NCBI GenBank assembly: GCA_017403145.1
Contig: JAFQOO010000009.1
Coordinates: 1-64,000 of the forward strand
Source: Clostridia bacterium
GTDB lineage: Bacteria; Bacillota; Clostridia; Christensenellales; DTU072
Direction of reading: 5' to 3'
DNA: 64,000 bases
In this document: positions 14,344 through 26,200 of the stretch, piece by piece
Layout of the letters: each line of letters starts with the position of its first letter
Numbering within the stretch: the stretch's first letter is position 1
The notes under the pieces: generated by a model
Database searches by the model: none
The model's input: only the letters and a program-made list of their open reading frames with translations
What the model was told of the DNA's origin: nothing
Program-made: the position numbers and the translations under genes

Positions 14344-15288
14344 ATGGCAAAAAAAGAAATCAAACAACCCAGCGAAATGCAAGTAAAGACTCTAGAGGTT
14401 AATTCTCTTTGCAAAAAGTATAGCGCAAGAGCAAATTACGCCGTTAAAGACGTATCTTTTTCTTGTGAAAAAGGGCAAATCGTTGGTCTACTCGGCTCCA
14501 ATGGCGCCGGTAAATCTACTTCACTCAAATGTATAACCGGTATGATTCCATTAACTTCGGGTGAAATTGCAATAGGGGGTTCTAGTATTTCTAAAAATCC
14601 TATCGAAGCCAAAAGGAACTTTTCGTTCGTTACCGATAACCACGCAACGTTTGTTAAAATGACGGGGCTACAATATTTATCCTTTATGGCGGACGTTTAC
14701 AAGGTTCCCAAGAAGGAAAGACGTGATAGATACGAAGAACTTGAAAGTGTATTTCAACTAGGTGATGCTGTAAAAAGACTTATTTCCAACTACTCACACG
14801 GTATGAAACAAAAAATCTGTATGATGGCTTCCCTCATACACGAGCCCGACCTTTGGATACTAGACGAACCTATGGTTGGACTTGACCCTCGTACCCAAAA
14901 CGCGGTTATCAACTTTATGCATTCCTATGCAAAAAAGGGCAAGACCATTTTGTTTAGTAGCCATAACCTCGACGTTGTTAGACGTGTATGCGACCGTGTA
15001 GTTATCATCAATAAAGGTCAAATGGTTGCCGACTTGGTGATTGATGATAGTATGAGAAACGACCATACTATTTTGGAAGGATACTATTTTGGCGACGATA
15101 AGGAAGCTCTTCAAGAGGCTATGATGGCAAACCAAGCATATCAAGCGGAAACCGAACAAGAGGTAGTCGACGAAAAAGCTGAGGTGAAAGCCAGCGCGCA
15201 AAGTGAAATTAGAATTGTTTCTCGTCGTAAAGCCAACAAGGTTCCCAATGCCCCAAGATTCCATATGATAAGCGGGGGTAAAAAATAA
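14344..15288 (+). CDS. ABC transporter ATP-binding protein
   Basis: 314 residues from the ATG at 14344, which follows AAGGATAAAAACAATT; an in-frame ATG at 14320 has no ribosome site. Walker A GSNGAGKST, Q-loop region, a signature variant NYSHGMKQK, Walker B LWILDEPMVGLDP and the H-loop SSHNLD are intact. It is of the ABC-2 (DRI/CcmA-like) exporter type. The ~70-residue C-terminal tail is Glu/Ala-rich and then basic. It powers the permease encoded 2 bases downstream. Cargo is unknown; co-transcribed surface proteins carry their own signal sequences. Confidence 0.9.
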   Translation: MAKKEIKQPSEMQVKTLEVNSLCKKYSARANYAVKDVSFSCEKGQIVGLLGSNGAGKSTSLKCITGMIPLTSGEIAIGGSSISKNPIEAKRNFSFVTDNHATFVKMTGLQYLSFMADVYKVPKKERRDRYEELESVFQLGDAVKRLISNYSHGMKQKICMMASLIHEPDLWILDEPMVGLDPRTQNAVINFMHSYAKKGKTILFSSHNLDVVRRVCDRVVIINKGQMVADLVIDDSMRNDHTILEGYYFGDDKEALQEAMMANQAYQAETEQEVVDEKAEVKASAQSEIRIVSRRKANKVPNAPRFHMISGGKK

Positions 15289-15290
15289 AA

Positions 15291-16955
15291 ATGGTTGGTG
15301 TACTACTAAGAAAACAGATGCACGAGCATCTAGCATATTTTAAGCGCAATCGCAAGAATATCGACGTTGTTGGTATGTTACTTTCCGCTGTACTTATGGC
15401 GCTAGTCCTATTCGTTATAGCGGTAGTATTCAAGCAATTTATAGAAAAATATTCCACCATTCGTATCGATAACGTACTTGACGTTAATGCACGTTTGTAC
15501 GAAATATTGACGATAGTATATGAAATAGTGCTGGTTATTTCCGTATTTGGTTCGACATCGCAATTGACTCGCGCAATTTTCGAAAGCGACGATAGGAACG
15601 TGCTTGCAGTTCTTCCCATCAAACCCCAAGCAATTTTCCTTGCTAAAATGATAGGGTTGTATTTCTCCCAAGCATTCCTAGCTGTTTGCATCACGCTTCC
15701 GTTGGTTATTGTTTTTGCACAAGTTACTGCGCAAAATATAACCTTTATTGCAATATCTACGGTAGCAAGCTTGCTTATTCCTTTTATAAGTTTGGGAATT
15801 GCAAGTATTTTATGCTTACCTTTCTATTTCGTAAAGAGATTTTTCCAATCCAAATATATTCTATTCCTAGTATCCGTAACCGCTGTTGCGGCAGTGCTCT
15901 TTATCGGTTATGCTACTATTTTGGAGTTCTTTGAAAACTTGATGGCAACGGGAGATATAAAGTTCTTCTTCTCCCAAGCGGTAATGGATTTTATTATCAA
16001 CCTAACCGCTAAATTGGTGCCTGCTAACTTTATAGCAAGAATAGTTTTCGGCATAGACCCAATAAAGAATGGCGTTATTTTGATTGGCATAATAGTAGTT
16101 CTCGGTCTGATTGGCTTTGGAGTAGAGTATTTGCTTTACAATGCAGCTATTAAAATTCGCGTTCAAAATAACGATGGCATAGTATTCCACGCAAAGAAGC
16201 TATCTCGTCCTCGTTCGGTAACACACGGACTTATCGCAAAAGAACTAGGAGCAATTCTATTTACTCCCGATTACGCGTTCCAATATATATCGGTTGCGGC
16301 AATTCTACCCGTGATGGTTTATTTTTGTATGGGACTAGGCGAAAGCTTGTTGGCATCGCTACTGCACGTGGAAATGAACTTTGAAATAGCATTGTTGCTT
16401 ACCGTATTATTCGGTTCGCTTACAAATACCTTCTGCGCTATAAATATTTCTCGCGAGGGAAGGTCGTTCTATATGCAAAAAACTCTTCCCATAAAGTACA
16501 CTAAGCTTGTGGGAGTTAAGATTGGTTTAAACTTTGTAGTTACCATACTTTCGGTTGGAATATCCACTATAGTGATTACCAAGCTGGGATTTATCGATAA
16601 TATGGAAGGCCTATTCGTATTCTTTGTAGGGGTAGTACTTGGTTTAGCGCAAATATGCTTTGCGACCAGAAAGGACCTAAATAATCCTTTCTTCCCCAAC
16701 GAAGAGGATAACACCGTTAAAGAAAGCAATGGTAACGTATCTACCATAATCGTGCTTGGTATGTTGGTATCCATTATCATAGGTGGCGTACCGCTAGTAT
16801 TTTCGGTGCTAGGCGAGCTAAAGCAAGAAATGAACATAGAGGGATTTACCTATTTATTTGCAGGTGGACTTAGCATATTGTCGCTAATATGTTCGCTACT
16901 ATATACCTTTATAGGTATGAAGAAAAAATTCGAAAGGTTGTCCGAGGGGGATTAG
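15291..16955 (+). CDS. ABC-2 type transporter permease
   Basis: 554 residues with about 12 hydrophobic segments and no nucleotide-binding site. The first half has the typical ABC-2 layout: a basic N-terminus, TM1 near 28-48, a FESDDRNVLAVLPIKP cytoplasmic segment after TM2, then paired helices. Length and topology suit a fused or full-length export permease. It starts 2 bases after the ATPase gene and is followed after 3 bases by the surface-protein gene, so all are one operon. Confidence 0.85.
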   Translation: MVGVLLRKQMHEHLAYFKRNRKNIDVVGMLLSAVLMALVLFVIAVVFKQFIEKYSTIRIDNVLDVNARLYEILTIVYEIVLVISVFGSTSQLTRAIFESDDRNVLAVLPIKPQAIFLAKMIGLYFSQAFLAVCITLPLVIVFAQVTAQNITFIAISTVASLLIPFISLGIASILCLPFYFVKRFFQSKYILFLVSVTAVAAVLFIGYATILEFFENLMATGDIKFFFSQAVMDFIINLTAKLVPANFIARIVFGIDPIKNGVILIGIIVVLGLIGFGVEYLLYNAAIKIRVQNNDGIVFHAKKLSRPRSVTHGLIAKELGAILFTPDYAFQYISVAAILPVMVYFCMGLGESLLASLLHVEMNFEIALLLTVLFGSLTNTFCAINISREGRSFYMQKTLPIKYTKLVGVKIGLNFVVTILSVGISTIVITKLGFIDNMEGLFVFFVGVVLGLAQICFATRKDLNNPFFPNEEDNTVKESNGNVSTIIVLGMLVSIIIGGVPLVFSVLGELKQEMNIEGFTYLFAGGLSILSLICSLLYTFIGMKKKFERLSEGD

Positions 16956-16958
16956 TAT

Positions 16959-19900
16959 ATGAAAAAGAAAGTTATAGCACTCATTATGATAATTCCGCTC
17001 GTATTCCTTATAACGATTTTTAGCGTAGGTAAGGTTGCAAGCATCATTGCCGATATTCCCGTTAGTGGCATAAAGATTATTACCCAAAGCGACGAAGGCT
17101 TCATATATTTGGATATGGCAAATTATAATGCTAATCCCGACAACTATATTTATATGCAAGCACAAGTTGAACCCTCCAATGCTAAAAACCAAAACTATAC
17201 CTTTAAAGTAGAGGCGGCGGAAGAGGATACCGAACCTGCCGATATATCTATTGACGAGACGACGGGACTTTTGACCTTGAACGGAACGGGAAAGGCAAAG
17301 GTTACCGCAGTTAGCGCCGATAAAGGATATACCGATAGCGTTATACTTTCTATTATGTCTAGCAAGGTTGTTTCGCTAGAGCCCGTAGTCAAAAAGGCAA
17401 CTGGTGAAAATATCGAAATTACCAGTACCGATAAACGAGAGTACCAAGCTACTTTGGGCGCAGGTGAATATCAGTTTACAAGTATAATAAATCCCACCGA
17501 GCTTTCCTCAAGTAGCGTTACTTGGAGTTCTAGCAACAGCAACGTTATTAGCATAAACGAAGTAACGGGCAAGGCTTCCGCCAGACTTTCTGGAGAAGCA
17601 ATCATTACCCTCGATTGCGATAACGTAGTAGAGGGCTTCGAGCCAACCACCATAAAAGTTACCGTTCCTTATCAAGGCGGTGCTAGTGGTATGGTTATCG
17701 AAGGTAAAAGCGATAACGAGCTTATGTTCGAAAAGGGCAAGAACGTGGTAAGCTTCCTTCTCGAGCTAGAAGAGCCTTTGCCGGGACTTGGTGAAACGGT
17801 TTATTTGGGTATAACCGGTAATTATTTCTTGAACGACTCCTATGAAGCGCTAGATAACGAAGGAAAGCGTTATAAAGTTACCCTAACTCTAGAAAATGGG
17901 CATCCGGAGAACATAACTTTGAAACTCGGAATTGCCGGTAAGAGTGCAAAATCAACGTTAGTTTTGGCGTTTACCGACTTTAAATTCAACGTATATACCT
18001 CTTATCACCAAACTATGGAAGACGACGTTTACCAAAGACAAGGTAGCAAGGTTCAATACGTTGCAATAGGCGAGCCTAGCGACGATAACGTTATTTACGA
18101 GTGGACTACTAGTGATTCCGCACTAGGTCTAAACGTTAAAAACGGTGGTTTATCGGCAGAAATCGTTGCAAACCATACCGGCGATTATAAACTATTCGTT
18201 ACTGCTTACGAAAAGGTAATTGATGGTAATAGTGGTGAGGCTGAAAAGGGCGACAAGATATATACTATAGAAAAGAACATTCACGTGGTTCGTGGCGTAT
18301 ATTCTATCGATTTTGTTAAGCAAATGGGTAGTAGCGATGGCGAAGGGCTATTGACTCTTGGCGATACTGCAATAGACGACTCCGGTTATATCAACGATTA
18401 CTATCCCGAAATCAAAATGAAAATACAATACGACGACGGAACCATAGGCGGATACAATGCGGAAGACCTTGTTTTTACTAGCGAAAACAATGCTATAGTA
18501 TCCCACCACGCTACGCAAGATTGCTTCAAGGTAAGAATAAACGGAGATGGTGTATCTACCATAACCGCTAAGTGGAGCAATGGTATAAATATGGGCGTCG
18601 AAATCAAGACCTCGATTAAACTTCGTGCTGTTAAAAACGGTGTTATGATAGGTATTGAATGTGATGACCCTGTTAAAAATTATCGCCACCTTAGAAAAGT
18701 ATGTTCCGGTTCCAAGGACGACGATATGATGAAGGTAATTCTAATGAAGGATATAATGCTCGGCGAAGAAAAAATGAGTGTAAAGACTGCGAGAGATTAT
18801 GCCTACACTAAGCTTACCGATTACGATTGGACGTATTATAGAAATAGGAAGGAAACTCGTCCCGACGTTTATTATCTAATTGAATTCCGTAACGATATTC
18901 ACGGTAACGGACACGTTATAAACGCACAAAACTTTACAATGGCTAAGGATGGTAACAATCCATTGCTATTTAGAGGACCTCTTGACTTTGTATCAACCGG
19001 TTCAGCTTCGGTAAAGGCACAAGATAATATCGTATTCCTAGTAAGAAAGGATAACGTTCATATCAATAACGTGGACCTAAAGGGTTGCTCTGATAGTCTA
19101 TTGCTCAACGACGAACAAACGGGCATCGATTTAACCAAGCTAAACTATGCTGGAACTACTTTGGAAATATGTGCTAACACCTCTTTAACAAATAGTCGTG
19201 TATCCAATGGTAGAACGGTAGTACGTATCTTTGGCGGTGAAACGAAGGATAACCCCGAAACGGATGCCAACTATGACCCTGTGGTTTCTTCATTTAGCGA
19301 CGTTAACGTAGGCGAAGAACGAGTAAATGCTCGTATCGAAAGTTGTATTTTGAGTAACGCGCGTGAGTTTATTTTGAAGATAGGCTCCAATAGGGCGGTA
19401 AGACCGGATACTTTTGATAGCGCCGATACCTATAGACCTAAAGTAATGTACAATGCTCAAAATCAACCCTATAGAACGTATAATTGGGTTAATGCGGACG
19501 TAAAAGTGGAAAAAGCCAATAGAAACCAATACGATTCCACTATTGGCGGAGTAGAACAATACGACGATTATTTCTATAACAATTACGTTATAACCGACGT
19601 TGTGCTTAAAAATTCCGTTCTTTCAAGTAGTGGCTTATTGACTATTGGTATGGAAACCCACTTTAGTGGCTCTATGTTGGACGGATATCAAGCTTTCTAT
19701 AAAGAGGAATGGAACGATTGCGCTTCGACTTCGTTTGCAAGTGTTCTTCGTATGGAAGGAGAGGTTAAAATGTACGATTGGAAGCCTTTGAGCAATATCG
19801 ATAGTTCGACCTTGATAGAGGGCGATGGCGATATGAGTGAGTTCCTAAGGCTTGATATTTCGCTAATGTTATCTACGATAGCTAAGAACAGAACGGAATT

Positions 19901-20267
19901 TGCTCCGCTTATTGTAGAAAATGAGGGCAAGAAGATGGTTCACGGTGGCGTTGCATTCTATGGCGGTGGCTATAACTATTCTTGGATAGACGATAGCAAG
20001 GTAACCACTAACCTTCCTAAATGCTATAACGTAAACCTAGATTTCTTGGCAGAAGGACTTGATTTGGATGACCCCGAGACTGCAAACAGTCCTTTGTATA
20101 TGCAAGGAATGGCATTGCCTCTTGCTGCGGGATTCCAAGACTTCTCGTTCTTTATGTATGATAATAACTCAACTTTCAACTATGAAAAACAACAATCTGA
20201 ACTAAATTCAGGCTCAGCATATATATTACCAATAGCGCCTGTTGAAGGCATTTCACAAGGAGAATAA
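16959..20267 (+). CDS. Large exported protein with BIG2-type Ig domains and a beta-helix region
   Basis: 1102 residues. An N-terminal hydrophobic signal or anchor helix (about 5-28) follows MKKK. Residues ~35-230 contain two Ig-like BIG2-type modules (ISIDETTGLLTLNGTGKAKVTA and SSNSNVISINEVTGKASARLSG). Residues ~590-900 have short repeated strands (IHGNGHVINAQNF, VHINNVDLKGCS) like a right-handed parallel beta-helix of the pectate-lyase type. There is no LPXTG motif or C-terminal anchor, so the protein may stay on the membrane by its N-terminus. It is third in the operon, suggesting a surface adhesin or polysaccharide-binding role. Confidence 0.75.
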   Translation: MKKKVIALIMIIPLVFLITIFSVGKVASIIADIPVSGIKIITQSDEGFIYLDMANYNANPDNYIYMQAQVEPSNAKNQNYTFKVEAAEEDTEPADISIDETTGLLTLNGTGKAKVTAVSADKGYTDSVILSIMSSKVVSLEPVVKKATGENIEITSTDKREYQATLGAGEYQFTSIINPTELSSSSVTWSSSNSNVISINEVTGKASARLSGEAIITLDCDNVVEGFEPTTIKVTVPYQGGASGMVIEGKSDNELMFEKGKNVVSFLLELEEPLPGLGETVYLGITGNYFLNDSYEALDNEGKRYKVTLTLENGHPENITLKLGIAGKSAKSTLVLAFTDFKFNVYTSYHQTMEDDVYQRQGSKVQYVAIGEPSDDNVIYEWTTSDSALGLNVKNGGLSAEIVANHTGDYKLFVTAYEKVIDGNSGEAEKGDKIYTIEKNIHVVRGVYSIDFVKQMGSSDGEGLLTLGDTAIDDSGYINDYYPEIKMKIQYDDGTIGGYNAEDLVFTSENNAIVSHHATQDCFKVRINGDGVSTITAKWSNGINMGVEIKTSIKLRAVKNGVMIGIECDDPVKNYRHLRKVCSGSKDDDMMKVILMKDIMLGEEKMSVKTARDYAYTKLTDYDWTYYRNRKETRPDVYYLIEFRNDIHGNGHVINAQNFTMAKDGNNPLLFRGPLDFVSTGSASVKAQDNIVFLVRKDNVHINNVDLKGCSDSLLLNDEQTGIDLTKLNYAGTTLEICANTSLTNSRVSNGRTVVRIFGGETKDNPETDANYDPVVSSFSDVNVGEERVNARIESCILSNAREFILKIGSNRAVRPDTFDSADTYRPKVMYNAQNQPYRTYNWVNADVKVEKANRNQYDSTIGGVEQYDDYFYNNYVITDVVLKNSVLSSSGLLTIGMETHFSGSMLDGYQAFYKEEWNDCASTSFASVLRMEGEVKMYDWKPLSNIDSSTLIEGDGDMSEFLRLDISLMLSTIAKNRTEFAPLIVENEGKKMVHGGVAFYGGGYNYSWIDDSKVTTNLPKCYNVNLDFLAEGLDLDDPETANSPLYMQGMALPLAAGFQDFSFFMYDNNSTFNYEKQQSELNSGSAYILPIAPVEGISQGE

Positions 20268-20271
20268 ACCT

Positions 20272-23200
20272 ATGAAAAAGAACAAAATTTTAAAAACTCT
20301 CGTAGTAGTAGCAATGCTACTATGTACTGTGGCAATTTTGTTTGCTTGTTCACCGAATGACCTTGATTATAACGACCCGAATAATAACAGTGGTGGTGGC
20401 AACAATACAAATACCAACACTCCCGACATTTCAGCTATAACCATAACCTTTATGGATGGGGACGAGGTAATAAAGGAATCTACAGTTCTCAAGGACGCTC
20501 TTGAATTCGTACCCGAAAAAGAGGGGTTCGTTTTTGATGGTTGGTACCTTGATGAAGATTTTAGCGAGGAAGTTACCGAAAAGCCTACGGAATCAGTAAC
20601 TCTTTATGCTAAATGGAGTGTAGCTACCTTTACCGTAAAATTTCTAGATGGCGAAGGGCAACCTATTTTGGTTAATGGTAAGCCCACACAAACGGTAGCT
20701 TACGGTGAATCTGCAATAGCTCCCGAAGCTCCCGAAATGGAAGGTTACGAGTTTATTGGTTGGAATATGGACTTTAGTGAGGTTAAGAGCGACCTTACCA
20801 TTCGTGCTAGATACGAAACCGAAAAGATGTCCATTATTCTATACGGAGAAGATGGCTCCGTCATCAAAACCGAAAAGGTGATGGTTGGCGAAAATATCGA
20901 CTTGGTTTATAGCGGAATGATAGAATCGGCAAAAGCTGCAATTCCCGGTGGCTTAAACTTTGTTGGACTCTATACCGATAGCGAACTTGAAAACGAATAT
21001 CAAATTCCCAGCGGTGAACACGTTATGCCTGCAAAGGATATTCATCTTTACACAAAGATAGCTATGCAAAACATAGTAGGCTTGTCTTTGAAGGCTTTGC
21101 GTGGTGATAAACAAATGGCTAACAATGCCTATGATTACGACACTAAAGGCTTTGAAATTGCTAGAGTGCTAGATGCCGATAACAGCGATAGCGTTATAAC
21201 CTATAGCTACGAATGGTACGACGTTAAGAGTAATACCATTATAAGCGGACAAAACGGACCTCTACTAACCCTTGATGCAAGAGACGTTGGCGAATATTCG
21301 TTCGAAATTAGAGTTACCGCAACATATAAAGACCTAACTCCTGTTTCCACAACCGATAGCATAACCGTTAAGATAAACAAGGGAACGTTAGAAGGCTTGG
21401 TTAGCGTTAAGAGCTTGGCTAACGTTACCGGTTTTGAAGACATCTACAATGGAGCAGAAAGACCTCTTGACTTTAATGGTCTTCTACCCGGAGACGTTAT
21501 TAGTTATAGACTAAAGGGCGATACCGAATATACAAGTGCTTCACCAATCAAGAATGCACGCGTATACGAAAGTGTAGAAAGCAAAATTGAACGTAAGAAT
21601 TATAATCCTTATGAACTAGAAGGGGTTAAGGTTACTATTACTCCCAAAGAACTAACTCCTAGAATTTGGCTTGAGATTAGAAGTGAAGGTCAACTCCAAA
21701 CGGGTAAGCCTTATTATGAACTAGAGTATGGTAGTGGTGCGGTTTCCGTTATATACGAGTTCGATGGATTTGTTGGAGAAGATAACGTCGACAACGCATT
21801 CGATAATCAACCCGCTCAAATTAACGACTATGCTCCCGGTTCACCCGTTGGTGATTATTATCTAAACATAAATACCGAAAACTGCTACGTTAACGGAGGA
21901 GAGCATCCCCAAAACTATACCTTTGCTAAGGTTACCTCTCCTTTGGGTTCAGGTAAGGATATTATTCTAAAAATAAATAAGAAAAAACTTTCTCTGACTC
22001 TTCAAGACGTAACATTGACTTACGGAGACGTTAGACCAAATAGCTTCGAGGTAGAAATATCCAATGCTTTTGCAAGCGACGAGGACAAAATACGTAATAG
22101 TGTTAACGAATTGATAGATTGTTTATACGTTAAAGGTTCTTCCGTTGGTGAATATGCTATTGACGTTAGCGGAACCCAAGTTGCAAGCGCGTTAAACGAT
22201 AGCTATCTTGTAACCGTTACGCCTGCAACCCTTACCGTAAATAAGGCAAAGGCAACCATAACAGCAAAGAACGTTGCGGTAACTTATGGCGACCTAAAGC
22301 CTGGCATTGCCGGTGCTACGACTAGTTTTAGCTACGAGGTATCCGGTCTTGTTAACGGAGAAAAAGAAGACGTTCTAGGCAATCCTCAATACGTATGTAG
22401 CTATGAAGAAGGCTCACCTGTAAAGAGTGGTGGATACGTTATAGATTTCAATAGAAAGACTAGTTTTATTGCAAATGGTAGCAAAAACTATGATTTGACC
22501 TTCGTTACCGGTACTCTTACCGTTAACCGCAAGAACGTAACTTTGACTCTTGCAGATAAGAGCATAATTTATTATGACGAATTCCCCGCAAACGACGTTT
22601 TCTATCAACTACTTTCCGTAGATGGAATAATAGCGGGAGATACTTTAGATTCTATTTGCACCGATGCAGGCTTCAGCTTTAGTGCAGAAGAATATAATGC
22701 AGGTTCTTCAGTTGGTGATTATAAAGTAAGCGTTGGTTATGCAACCTCTCCCAACTATATAATCAATCAAGGCAAAGGTACCGTTGGTACTCTTAAGGTA
22801 ACGCCCAGAGCATTGACTATAAGCGTAGTAGAAAGCGAAGTTGTTTATGGTAATGCGGTTGATATCAAAGTAAACTACGATGGTTTGGTAGGTAAAGAGT
22901 ACTTTGACCCCAGCTTGGCAGTAAGCGGTGGTGAAATAGTAGGCGGATATAACGTTGGTGATAACGTTGGCGAATATACCATAGAGATTGGTAACTTCGT
23001 ATCCCAAAACTATGCTATTTCCTACGTTTCCGGTAAGATTACCGTTGTAGAAAGAGATTTAACTCTTAGAATAAGGGCATACACTCCCGACGAAATCGTT
23101 TGGAGTGGTAGCTTGACCGCAACCGATGGTAGCGTAGCATACGCCGGCAACGGAATATATGAAGAAGATGCAATTAGCGGTATCGTAAAGACTACTGCAA

Positions 23201-26200
23201 GCACTCAAGACGCCTATATCGCAAAGGGCAATGGTCTTGGTGATAAATTTGTTTGGGAACAAGAAATTGGCATCAAACGCGATGGTGTAAATAAGATTGA
23301 TAACTATAATATCACTTACGATTTCCAAGTAGCAATCGCAACTTATGGTGTGTTCGTACAGGCTAACGAAGTTTACTACGATGGTGCAACCCACGGACTA
23401 GATGTTGAATATATACTTGCAATTGCAACGGTTATCTATTCAACTGATGGTATCAATTATAGTGAAGAACCCATCACTTCTTTGGACGCAGGACAAACTC
23501 TTGTTTACTATGGTTTCCGTATAGCAAACGCTATGGGCGAGTTGTACGACGTTGTTAAGAACAAGAACGACGAACCCTTCAAGAACACCATTACCATCAA
23601 TCCTCGTCCTATAAGCATAGTAGCTGATAGTAAAGCTATAACCTATGGTGAAGCAACTCCCGAACTAACAATCACCGTTACCGGCTATGATGCAAACGAA
23701 AACATCTATGCAAATGGTGAAAGCCTAGATAACTTGGGCGCATATACTATTGATTTGGTAGACTTTAGTGTAAACGCAGGTAGATACGTTATCGACGTTA
23801 ATGGTTTCGATAACGATAACTATGCTATAACTATTGTTGACGGTGAATTGACTATCAACCAAGCACCTTTGACTGTTACTGCAGGTAGCTTTAGTATTAC
23901 CTATGGTGATGCAATCCCCACCTTTACCGCAACTTGTGAAGGTTTTGTTAACGGAGAAAGCCTAGAGTCTCTAAATACTCAAGTTCTACTAAGCAGTTCC
24001 TATACTACGGAAGCAAATCGTAAGAGCGGTAACTTTGCTATCGTTCCCAATTTGAGCCTAAAGAACTATGACGTAACTGCTATAAATGGTAATCTTGCAG
24101 TATCCAAGATGGCAATCACCTTGAGCGCGGAAAACAAGAACGTAACCTTTGGTGATGCTACTCCCACCCTTACTGCAAAAGCAAATAAGCTTGGTTATAA
24201 CGATACCGTAAACGATATTGGTACCATTAGTTTAACTACTGCATACGTAAGTGGTAACAACGTTGGAAATTACGTTATAGAGCTTGATGCTACTAGTGAA
24301 AAGTATACCATTACCGAAGTAGACGGTAAAGTTATCGTTAGTCCCTATAAAGTAATCGTAACTTGGGAAGGTGTAGATACCACCTATACCTATTCGGGCA
24401 CCGATTATACGGATGAAATTTACGCAAGCTACGTTGATTTCTATGGTGCAACAAAAGTAGCCACCATAAGCTTCAAGTCCAAGAATGCAAATTCTACCAC
24501 TCCCAACACCTTCAAGAATGCTGCGGATTATACTACTACTGCAAGCACGAGTGATAGTAATTATAAACTAATAAACGAAGATGGAAAGGATGCTGTCAAG
24601 ACCTTGACTATTGAGAAGGCAACCTATAGTGGTATTACCCACGATGCCTTTAACGGTAGAGTATATAATAAAGACTTGAACCTAGAAAGTGGCTTCGAAC
24701 TAGACGACAACTTCTCTTGGGTAAATGGAATAACCGTTCCTACCGTTGACGTAGTTTCCTATCCTGCAATATATAACGCAGATAGCGAAAACTACAAAAA
24801 CTTTGAGCTTAATATTTCTATAGAGCTTTCACCCGCAATAGTAACTATACAAACTAGTGATTCTATAACCGGAAGTGTAACGGATGGTTACGTGGTAGTG
24901 TCTTCTATCAATCCTACCGCAACCACGGGAGTAGCTCAAACGATGACCTTTGTTCCTACGATTTATTGGAATGATGGTGGAGTTACTATCGATGGTGGTT
25001 TCACTCTACAATACTCCAACAACAACGTATTCCAAGCAGGAACTCACTTGACTACCGTAACCTTTACTTCGGTAAACTACAAGTTCAACGAAACCGTTGA
25101 GGGCTCTACTCAGACCAATATTGATTTCTACGTAAAATTCCAAAGCGTATTGGTAGGTAGCACCTATTATACCCCCGAAGATGCAATCAAGAACACTTCT
25201 TCAGGTAATATGTTAGTAAAGAGCAATACCACCTTTGCATATCAAAAGAAGGTAGTAGAAAAGTTGTATAACGATGCTTCCTATTATATTATACAATCAG
25301 GAGCAACCTTTACCATTCCCTATAGTGCAACAGATGAGGTAGGTTATCTTGGCGGAGGCGAGGATGGAAGCACAGCATTCAGCGCTCACCCAGAAAAAAA
25401 CACTATCAATACGAGTGCTCGTTATATTCTAGTAACTCTACCTTATAACGAATTGTACGACCTTAACGTTAATGGTAAGATGGTGGTTGGCGCACTTACC
25501 GGTTCAAGAGAAACGGGTATTCGTCAAAATGGTATTACCGGTGGATATTCCGAAATCGACTTGGGAGATAGGTTGCTTGTAAACGGTGGCTCGGAGTTAA
25601 TGACCTTTGGTTATATTATAGGAACGGGTGAAATCGTTACCAGCGGTAATGCAACCTTGACCGAAAATATGTATCTAATCGGTTGGCCGGGTGGTAGCCA
25701 AGCGGCAGGTTTATATTTGAGTAACGGAAAGAGCGTAAATGGTTTAACGTTGGTTCTAGGCGGTACTATTAGCGAAAACAATCCTCTCACATTCCCCATT
25801 AAGCAATACGAACTACGTTCTAACCAAGTAAGAACCACCATCAATTATGGAGCATCGTTAAGAGGTTATATAAAGATTGCTACCAGCGACCAAGCTGATG
25901 GGCTGGTTAAGGCACGTGTAACCCAAGCTTATATGAGCATTATTAGTTCAAGCACGGATGCTTCTTCCGGTTTATTGCGTTTAACTAGCGGAGCAAATGT
26001 TGTTAAGTCGTTTGCTAACGATAGAGTAAAGATGGAAATGAACGGAGCTGTAAACGACGGATATTTGGCTTTGACAATGACTGTTGGTAATGCAAAAATA
26101 GTAATGTCTTCCGAAAAAGTATTCTTCGGTATAGATGGTAGAACGGATATCGTTATCAATAATGGTGCTACCTTTACACAAGGATATAAGTTCAAGTTCT